DNA from: Sphingomonas bacterium | Lineage (GTDB): Bacteria; Pseudomonadota; Alphaproteobacteria; Sphingomonadales; Sphingomonadaceae | Assembly: GCF_028292965.1 (NCBI RefSeq) | Contig: NZ_JAQGLG010000122.1 | Coordinates: 1 to 42,963 of the forward strand | Length of the DNA stretch: 42,963 nt | Direction: 5' to 3' | Shown here: positions 35,354-42,963 of the stretch, one piece after another | How the letters are laid out: each line of letters begins with the position of its first letter | How positions within the stretch are numbered: the first letter of the stretch is position 1 | Program-made: the position numbers and the translations under genes | Notes under the pieces: model-generated | Seen by the model: only the letters and a program-made list of their open reading frames with translations | The model's database searches: none | What the model was told of the DNA's origin: nothing

Positions 35354-35449
35354 CGTCACCCCGGACTTGTTCCGGGGTCCACGGCGCCGCGAATCAACGG
35401 CTTGTATGTTTTGCGGAACGGTGGATGCCGGAACAAGTCCGGCATGACG
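35354..35449. repeat. Paired-hairpin intergenic repeat with compensatory differences
   Basis: Inverted arms lie at 35354-35382 and 35421-35449 around a 38-bp spacer. Left hairpin: ACCCCGGA (35358-35365) with TCCGGGGT (35371-35378). Right hairpin: ATGCCGGA (35425-35432) with TCCGGCAT (35438-35445). The arms differ at two base pairs, and both sides of each pair have changed, so both hairpins stay perfect. It lies between the M28 gene and the rpoD terminator. Confidence 0.9.
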
Positions 35450-35470
35450 ATGTGGGTTTAACTGCTTATG

Positions 35471-35507
35471 AAAAAGGGCCGCGACGGCATCCCGTCACGG
35501 CCCTTTT
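35471..35507. terminator. Bidirectional terminator after rpoD
   Basis: GGGCCGCGACGG (35476-35487) pairs with CCGTCACGGCCC (35492-35503) around CATC, with one mismatched or wobble position. A5 precedes and T4 follows, so a T-run ends the transcript in either direction. It is placed 20 bp after the rpoD stop on the minus strand and also serves the converging plus-strand peptidase side. Confidence 0.9.
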
Positions 35508-35527
35508 CGAATCGTCCGAACCCGACC

Positions 35528-37560
<2,033 letters not shown>

Positions 37561-37561
<1 letters not shown>

Positions 37562-39435
37562 CAACTGCCCTCGGTACCTAATGCCTTGGCGTCTTCGTTC
37601 GACTGCACCAGATTTGCAAGTCGCACGTCGAGTGCCTGTTGTTCCCTCACCAGCGACATTTGCCGCTCGAATGCTTCATCCGAGTAATTCGTGCCCAGTT
37701 CGGCCGTTGCAGCGGCCAATAGGGCATCAACCTCGGGACGCGCCACAAGGATGTGGATCGCCTCGTCCAGATCGGCACGAACTTGCTCCGCGTCCGCCCC
37801 TTTCGGGGCTAACGATGACCGATCCGCGCGAAGCAGATCCGTCGCAATGTCGTCGAAACCGGATGTCCCCAATATGGTAACGAGTCGCTCGCTATCAAGC
37901 GCTCTATCTTTCAGGGCGACATTCACCAGCGCCTCGAACAGTTGTCCGAGCACCGCATCGGCCTTTTGCAACGCGCCCAGCACCTCGACATGCCGGGCGA
38001 TTTCGACCGGATGACGGATCAATCCGGCCAGCACGGCCTTGCCCAGCACCCGGTCGATGCCGCCCGCGCGAATGCCCTGCGCGGCCGGATGATGGCCGCC
38101 GGCCGGGGCAGGGGGCGCCCATTTGCCAGTGCCGCGGCGCGGCATATTCTGCTGGCGCGGTGCCTGTTGCTCGCGCTTGGGCGAAAAGTGTTTGTAGGCG
38201 CGGTCGCGAAAATCACTGTTATATTCCTGCCGGACATTCGGATCGGTGATCGTCGCCGCTAGGTCGTTCAGCCGCTGCTTCAGCCCGGCCTTCTGCTCCG
38301 GCGTGTCGAGCGGCTCGGCCGCCTTTTCATGTTCCCACAACCGCGAAACCAGGGATTCGGGCTTGGCCAGCAAGGCTTCGAACGCCTGAGCCCCCTTGGT
38401 ACGGACCAGGTCGTCGGGATCCTGTCCGGCGGGAAGGGTTACGAACGACAGGCTGCGCCCATGCCCAAGCAGCGGCAGCGCGCGCTGCGCGGCACGGATC
38501 GCCGCCTTCTGTCCGGCGCTGTCGCCGTCGAAACACAGGATCGGTACATCGACCAGCCGCCACAGTCGCTCCAGCTGCATTTCGGTCAGCGCGGTGCCAA
38601 GCGGCGCGACCGTTTCGCCGAACCCGGCCTGGGCCAGCGCGATGACGTCCATATAACCTTCGACCACCAGCACCCGGCCCGACTTGCGGCTCGCCGGCGC
38701 GGCGCGATCGAGATTGTAGAGGCTGCGCCCCTTGTCGAACAGCGGGGTCTCGGGCGAGTTGAGATATTTCGGCTCGCCCTCGCCAATCACCCGCCCGCCG
38801 AACGCGATGGTCCGCCCACGCGGGTCGCGGATCGGGATCATCAGCCGCCCGCGGAACCGGTCATAGGGCTCCTTGTCGTCGACCTTGATCAGCATCCCCG
38901 CCTCGATCAGCAGCGGATCGCCATATTCCTTGAGTGCGGTCTTGAGCTTGCCGCGCGAATCGGGCGCGAAGCCGAGCGAAAAGGCCTTGGCCGTCTCCGC
39001 CTTGATCCCGCGCTTCTCCAGCACCGCGCGTGCCTCGGCGCCCGCGATCCCGTTCAACTGCTCGGTGAACCAGGCAGCAGCATCGGCGCACGCCTCATGC
39101 AGCCCCTTGGCCCGCTCGGCCTTCTCGGCCGATCGCGGGTCGAGCGCCGGCATCTCCATGCCGGCGGCCTGCACCAGCTCCTTCACCGCATCGATGAAAG
39201 GGAGCCCGCGCTGATCGGTCATCCAGCGGATCGCGTCGCCATGCGCCCCGCAGCCGAAGCAATGGTAAAAGGCCTTGTCGTCGTTGACGTAGAAGCTCGG
39301 TGACTTCTCGTTGTGAAACGGACAACAAGCGCGCCACTCCCGCCCGGCCTTTTGCAGCTTGGTCGTGCGCCCGATCAGCGACGACAGCAGCGTGCGCGAG
39401 CGGAGTTCGTCGAGGAACTGGGGAGTAAGCGCCAT
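37561..39435 (-). CDS. dnaG: DNA primase
   Basis: Primase makes RNA primers at replication forks. The N-terminal CHC2 zinc finger is visible ([13 protein letters not shown] ... [13 protein letters not shown], residues about 36-68). The Toprim catalytic core contains [17 protein letters not shown] and [15 protein letters not shown], and the C-terminal DnaB-binding helical region ends at 624 aa. The ATG at 39435 overlaps the stop of the upstream DUF559 frame (TGATG) and the 3' end overlaps rpoD the same way, so the macromolecular-synthesis operon stays translationally linked across the inserted cassette. Confidence 0.98.
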
Positions 39436-39926
39436 CAGCCCCCTCCCGTCGCGCGGTCAGGCGCACTTCTGCTCCCCCTCCCGCTTGCGGGAGGGGGCTG
39501 GGGGGTGGGCGCCCGGCCAGCGTCACCCGCAACGTTAAGAATAGTCTCCAACACCCCAGCCATATTGCTCGTCAGATCATTATTCCAGAAGCGCAGAACC
39601 CGATAACCGGCCGCCTCAAGTGCGCATGTCCGCGCCGCATCACAGGCCGCTGCTTCGACATGCTGGCTACCATCCAACTCAACGATCAATCGCGCGGAAC
39701 GACAGGCAAAATCACCAAAATATCCCGCCACGGGCAATTGCCGCGTAAACTTCAGCCCGCCCAGCCGCGATCCCTTCAACTCCAACCAAAGGCGCTCTTC
39801 CGCCTCAGTGGGTTCGTTGCGCAGGTCACGCGCTCTCGCCGTCGGCCGCCCCAGCCGAAACCGGGCGCCCACCCCTCGGTCCCCTCCCGCTTGCGGGAGG
39901 GGAGGAAGAAGGGGCTCCTTCTCCAT
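39435..39926 (-). CDS. DUF559-domain (Vsr-like) predicted endonuclease
   Basis: The core (about residues 30-125) is a DUF559 domain of the PD-(D/E)XK/Vsr-like nuclease group: LRNEPTEAEERLWLELKGSR, FTRQLPVAGYFGDFACRSAR (catalytic Asp), LIVELDGSQH (E-x-D) and AAGYRVLRFWNNDL. Both ends of the frame are translated palindromic repeat: PPLPQAGGDRGVGARF at the start and APTPQPPPASGRGS near the end. ATG 39926 follows the gatB/yqeY stop with no gap; GTG 39872, inside the inverted repeat, may be the true start. The stop overlaps the dnaG ATG. Biological role unknown; its link to the flanking repeats suggests a part in their movement or a domesticated remnant. Confidence 0.82.
   Translation of the reverse strand: MEKEPLLPPLPQAGGDRGVGARFRLGRPTARARDLRNEPTEAEERLWLELKGSRLGGLKFTRQLPVAGYFGDFACRSARLIVELDGSQHVEAAACDAARTCALEAAGYRVLRFWNNDLTSNMAGVLETILNVAGDAGRAPTPQPPPASGRGSRSAPDRATGGG
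39474..39900 (-). mobile_element. Palindrome-bounded DUF559 cassette
   Basis: The left palindrome is CCCCCTCCCGC-TT-GCGGGAGGGGG (39474-39497). The right is CCCCTCCCGC-TT-GCGGGAGGGG as read on the plus strand (39881-39902). Inside them, exact 15-nt inverted repeats (GGGGTGGGCGCCCGG at 39502-39516; its complement at 39861-39875) enclose the nuclease gene. Nearly the whole 491-bp space between gatB/yqeY and dnaG is this unit. No clear target-site duplication was seen. Its two ends match the ends of the element in carA. The end coordinate is approximate by a few bases. Confidence 0.65.
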
Positions 39927-40379
39927 TTACGAAAGCGCCGCCTTCACCAGCCCGCTCGCCTTGCTCATATCCAGGCTCTGCGCATGCCGTGCCTTAAGCT
40001 CGGCCATCACCCGGCCCATATCCTTCATGCCGCCAGCGCCGAGCTCAACCTTGATCGCCTCGATCGCTGCCTTCGTCTCGTCCTCGCTCATCTGCGTGGG
40101 CAAAAACCGCTCGATCACCGACACCTCGGCCAACTCGGCATCGGCCAGTTCCTGCCGCCCGCCCTTCACGAACATCTCGACCGATTCGCGCCGCTGCTTG
40201 ACCATTTTCTGCAGCACCTCGACGACGAGCGTATCGTCATCAGCCGGCGACGACCCGGTCCGCGCCTCGATGTCGCGATTCTTGATCGAGCTCTGCACGA
40301 GGCGCAGCGTGGCGGTGGTCGCCTTGTCGCCGCCCTTCATCGCGCTGATGAGTGCGTCCTTGATGTCGTCGCGAATCAT
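39927..40379 (-). CDS. GatB/YqeY-domain protein
   Basis: This is a 150-aa helical protein of the YqeY family, homologous to the tRNA-interacting tail of GatB and thought to bind tRNA or assist amidotransferases. Segments: MIRDDIKDALISAMKGGDKA, RDIEARTGSSPADDDTLVVE, VIERFLPTQMSEDETKAAIE and DMGRVMAELKARHAQ. ATG 40379 matches the family; eight more codons are open upstream. It is first in the minus-strand block leading to dnaG and rpoD and divergent from carA, with 133 bp between. Confidence 0.93.
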   Translation of the reverse strand: MIRDDIKDALISAMKGGDKATTATLRLVQSSIKNRDIEARTGSSPADDDTLVVEVLQKMVKQRRESVEMFVKGGRQELADAELAEVSVIERFLPTQMSEDETKAAIEAIKVELGAGGMKDMGRVMAELKARHAQSLDMSKASGLVKAALS

Positions 40380-40512
40380 GTCCGGTCCTTTACGGTAATC
40401 CACAGCACTAGCCCGACCGCCGGCCCTTTAACAGATTGACGCAACCGGCCCGCGTCTCTAGCGACCGCCGCTTAGCGACATCGTAAACAAACCGACGGAG
40501 TGCCCGCCCGCA

Positions 40513-41790
40513 ATGGCCGACGCCAAGCCCTATCCCGTGCCCGAAGGCGCCACTGGCGTTCTCGTCCTCGCCAGCGGTGAGGTCGTATGGGGCCGTGGTT
40601 TCGGCGCCGAGGGTGAGGCGGTAGGCGAGGTGTGCTTCCACACCGCGATGACGGGTTACCAGGAGATCATGACCGACCCGAGCTTTGCCGGGCAGATCAT
40701 CACCTTCACCTTCCCACATATCGGCAATGTCGGCGCCAACCCCGACGACGTCGAGGCCGACGATCCCCATGCGCTCGGCATGATCGTGCGCGAGGACGTC
40801 ACCGATCCCTCAAGCTTCCGCTCGACCGAGCGGCTCGACGCGTGGATGAAGCGCCACACGCGCATCGGCCTCGCCGGCATCGACACCCGCGCGCTGACGA
40901 AGAAGATCCGCACCGGCGGCGCTCCCAATGGCGTCATCGCGCACTCCGCGACCGGCGATTTCGACATCCCCGCGCTGCTCGAAAAAGCCCGCGCCTGGCC
41001 CGGCCTCGAAGGCATGGACCTCGCGATCGAGGTCACCACCGAGACGCATTACGGCTGGGCCGGCGGCGTCTGGCGGCTGGGCTTCGGTTATGACGAAACT
41101 TCTTCTTCCCCCCTCCCGCAAGCGGGAGGGGCCGGGGGTGGGCACCTGACCTCCCCAAGCGGTACCGCCAGCGGTGAGCGCGAGCCCACCCCCAACCCCT
41201 CCCGCAAGCGGGAGGGGAGCGAAGACAGGCCCCACGTCGTCGCCATCGACTATGGCTCCAAACGCAACATCTTTCGCAACCTCGTCGCCGCCGGCGCCAA
41301 GGTCTCCGTCGTCCCCGCCAACGCCACCTACGACCAGGTCATGGCCCTGAAGCCCGACGGCATCTTCCTGTCCAATGGCCCCGGCGACCCCGCCGCGACC
41401 GGCGAATATGCCGTCCCGGTGATCCAGCAACTGCTTGCCACGGGAAAACCGCTGTTCGGCATCTGCCTCGGCCATCAGTTGCTCGGCCTCGCGGTCGGCG
41501 GCACCACGACCAAGATGTTCCAGGGCCATCGCGGCGCCAACCACCCGGTCAAGCGCCTGTCCGACGGCGTGGTCGAGATCACCAGCATGAACCACGGCTT
41601 CGCGGTCGAACGCGACAGCCTCCCAGCGACCGCACGCGAGACGCATGTCTCACTGTTCGACGGCAGCAACGCCGGGCTGGAACTGACCGACCGGCCGGCG
41701 TTCAGTGTGCAATATCACCCCGAGGCGAGCCCGGGTCCACAGGACAGCCTTTATCTGTTCGAGAAGTTCGTGGGCGGACTTCGCGCATGA
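40513..41790 (+). CDS. carA: Carbamoyl-phosphate synthase small subunit, with in-frame repeat insert
   Basis: CarA hydrolyses glutamine and passes ammonia to CarB for carbamoyl phosphate, used in pyrimidine and arginine synthesis. The N-terminal domain (residues 1-190, e.g. CFHTAMTGYQEIMTDPSFAG) and the glutamine amidotransferase domain (from HVVAIDYGSKRNIF, residue 241) are intact. Cys318 (GICLGHQ), His402 and Glu404 (QYHPEA) form the triad. Residues about 200-235 are a translated palindromic element; without these 36 residues the length would be 389 aa, the usual size. The insert falls in the linker between domains, so activity is plausible. The stop overlaps the next gene (ATGA). Confidence 0.96.
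   Translation: MADAKPYPVPEGATGVLVLASGEVVWGRGFGAEGEAVGEVCFHTAMTGYQEIMTDPSFAGQIITFTFPHIGNVGANPDDVEADDPHALGMIVREDVTDPSSFRSTERLDAWMKRHTRIGLAGIDTRALTKKIRTGGAPNGVIAHSATGDFDIPALLEKARAWPGLEGMDLAIEVTTETHYGWAGGVWRLGFGYDETSSSPLPQAGGAGGGHLTSPSGTASGEREPTPNPSRKREGSEDRPHVVAIDYGSKRNIFRNLVAAGAKVSVVPANATYDQVMALKPDGIFLSNGPGDPAATGEYAVPVIQQLLATGKPLFGICLGHQLLGLAVGGTTTKMFQGHRGANHPVKRLSDGVVEITSMNHGFAVERDSLPATARETHVSLFDGSNAGLELTDRPAFSVQYHPEASPGPQDSLYLFEKFVGGLRA
41110..41217 (+). repeat. Palindromic repeat element inserted in frame within carA
   Basis: Two palindromes, CCCCTCCCGC-AA-GCGGGAGGGG, lie at 41110-41131 and 41196-41217. Inside them are inverted GGGGTGGGC (41135-41143) and GCCCACCCC (41184-41192), around about 40 bp that include GCGGTACCGC. 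Total length is 108 bp, exactly 36 codons. It begins at a codon boundary (codon 200) and has no stop in the carA frame. It reads PLPQAGGAGGGHLTSPSG then TASGEREPTPNPSRKREG. It is the same element type as the DUF559 cassette, in the opposite orientation and lacking the gene. Confidence 0.9.
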
Positions 41791-42242
41791 ACATCTACGC
41801 TTTTGCCTCTCGCAGCCGTACCAATATCTGGGCGGGCATCGGACGTGGTTTGTGGGCTGTGAGCCACTCGCCCCATCCGAGTACAAATAAGGGCAGGGCG
41901 ACGAAGGCCGCTAAAATGCCCATCGGTTCGTTCGGCCTAATCTACTGCAGCGAAAATCAGACCTATAACACACCATTCGTGGTGTTGGGGGCGGTGCATC
42001 CCACGTTGGTAATCGCGGACGTTTGGCCAGAGCCTTGGATTCTTCCGTTTGAAATTAGAGCGTTAGGTAACCCCAGTCGCGCAGTGAGGCGCGAGGAGAT
42101 GTATGATCTGCTGCCCAGTCTCAAGGCCGGCCCATCGCTGAGTGTTGATGATCTTCTTGAGATAAAAGGTGTGCAGGCTTTCAATGCATCGACAATCACG
42201 GAGGCCGACTGGGCCGCATTATTCGAGGCTCTAGTTATCTAA
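41787..42242 (+). CDS. EVE/PUA-like small protein nested between carA and carB
   Basis: This is a 151-aa protein with no signal peptide. The part [38 protein letters not shown] resembles EVE/YTH-like PUA-fold domains, which bind modified bases in nucleic acid; this is a weak, motif-level suggestion. A helical C-terminus ([17 protein letters not shown]) follows. Base composition and codons (ATA, TTA, CTA, AAT, ATT) are clearly less GC-rich than neighbours, a sign of transfer. The start overlaps the carA stop (ATGA) and the stop overlaps the carB start (TAATG), so it is translated as part of the operon. Confidence 0.72.
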   Translation: MNIYAFASRSRTNIWAGIGRGLWAVSHSPHPSTNKGRATKAAKMPIGSFGLIYCSENQTYNTPFVVLGAVHPTLVIADVWPEPWILPFEIRALGNPSRAVRREEMYDLLPSLKAGPSLSVDDLLEIKGVQAFNASTITEADWAALFEALVI

Positions 42243-42963
42243 TGCCCAAACGCACCGACATCACCTCGATCCTCGTCATCGGCGCCGGCCCGATCGTCAT
42301 CGGCCAGGCGTGCGAGTTCGATTATTCGGGCACGCAGGCGATCAAGGCCCTGAAGGAAGAGGGTTATCGCATCGTCCTGGTCAATTCGAACCCGGCGACG
42401 ATCATGACCGATCCCGATCTCGCCGACGCGACCTATATCGAGCCGATCACGCCCGAAGTGGTGGCGAAGATCATCGAGAAGGAGCGCCCCGATGCGGTGC
42501 TGCCGACGATGGGCGGACAGACCGCGCTCAACACGGCGCTGGCGTTGTTCAACGACGGCACGCTGGAGAAGTACGGCGTGCAGATGATCGGCGCCGATGC
42601 CGAGGCGATCGACAAAGCCGAGGACCGGCTCAAGTTCAAGGATGCGATGACGAAGATCGGGCTCGAATCCGCCCGCTCCGCGATCGCCCATACCGTCGAA
42701 GAGGCGCTGGAAGGGCTGTCACGCACCGGTCTGCCGGCGATCATCCGCCCCAGCTTCACCCTGGGCGGCACCGGCGGCGGCATCGCCTATAATCGCGAGG
42801 AGTTCATCGAGATCGTCCGCAAGGGCCTCGACGCCTCGCCGACCAGCGAAGTGTTGATCGAGGAGTCGCTGCTCGGCTGGAAGGAATATGAGATGGAGGT
42901 GGTCCGCGACCGTGCGGACAATGCCATTATCATCTGCTCGATCGAGAATATCGATCCGATGGG
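42242..42963 (+). CDS. carB: Carbamoyl-phosphate synthase large subunit, N-terminal part
   Basis: These are the first 240 residues of CarB, cut by the window edge. The start [20 protein letters not shown] and the ATP-grasp segments [65 protein letters not shown] and [16 protein letters not shown] are all family-specific. The ATG overlaps the TAA of the EVE-like gene (TAATG). In most relatives carB directly follows carA or a transcription elongation factor gene; here the intervening gene is unusual. Confidence 0.97.
   Translation, partial: MPKRTDITSILVIGAGPIVIGQACEFDYSGTQAIKALKEEGYRIVLVNSNPATIMTDPDLADATYIEPITPEVVAKIIEKERPDAVLPTMGGQTALNTALALFNDGTLEKYGVQMIGADAEAIDKAEDRLKFKDAMTKIGLESARSAIAHTVEEALEGLSRTGLPAIIRPSFTLGGTGGGIAYNREEFIEIVRKGLDASPTSEVLIEESLLGWKEYEMEVVRDRADNAIIICSIENIDPM

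Overview
The window is GC-rich chromosomal DNA of an alphaproteobacterium, most likely a sphingomonad (Sphingomonas or a close relative). Support for this includes the rpoD-dnaG-gatB/yqeY block divergent from carA, the split trp genes beside moaC, moeA and lexA, a GAAC-N7-GAAC LexA box, a ceramidase-family protein, and a DOMON-like gene next to a NamZ-type muramidase. Most of the window is housekeeping DNA with tightly packed genes, many overlapping as ATGA or TGATG. No rRNA, tRNA, CRISPR array, prophage or classical insertion sequence was seen.

Layout. 1-7.0 kb: gltA (partial) and gltX, a ComEC-type channel gene and a 2-oxoglutarate oxygenase gene, then lexA with its operator and moeA. 7.0-15.0 kb: a small exported protein, an intergenic stretch with RNA-like folding potential, moaC-trpC-trpD-trpG (minus), a second small exported protein, then trpE and ppiD (minus). 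15.1-24.4 kb: tpiA, an M17 aminopeptidase with a serine hydrolase, a ceramidase-like membrane protein, an M14/AstE-like exported protein, rimO, and a DUF1761/DOMON-like/NamZ cluster. 24.4-35.3 kb is looser accessory DNA. It holds a frameshifted TPR/aspartyl-hydroxylase gene, a VWA and MoxR pair split by three other genes, a small exported gene broken by TGA, a soluble chemoreceptor, two tandem beta-propellers, and an M28 peptidase fused to a membrane domain and preceded by a strong orphan terminator. 35.5-43.0 kb: rpoD, dnaG, a DUF559 nuclease cassette and gatB/yqeY (minus), then carA, an EVE-like gene and carB (plus, partial).

The most interesting signal is at 39.4-41.2 kb. Two copies of one palindromic element lie there in opposite orientation. 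Each has two inverted palindromes with arms CCCCTCCCGC/GCGGGAGGGG, and the two ends can be told apart by outer flank, loop and inner flank. One copy sits between gatB/yqeY and dnaG and carries a DUF559 (Vsr-like) nuclease gene inside exact 15-nt inverted repeats. The other, about 1.2 kb away, is exactly 108 bp long and lies in frame inside carA, where it would be translated as 36 extra residues in the interdomain linker. This fits a small mobile element with a nuclease-carrying form and a short cargo-free form, the latter able to insert into proteins much as Rickettsia palindromic elements do. Three other paired-hairpin repeats lie at 11.4, 15.9 and 35.4 kb. In the last, the two arms differ by compensatory changes that keep the hairpins. 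A foreign-looking EVE-like gene is nested exactly between carA and carB with overlapping start and stop codons.
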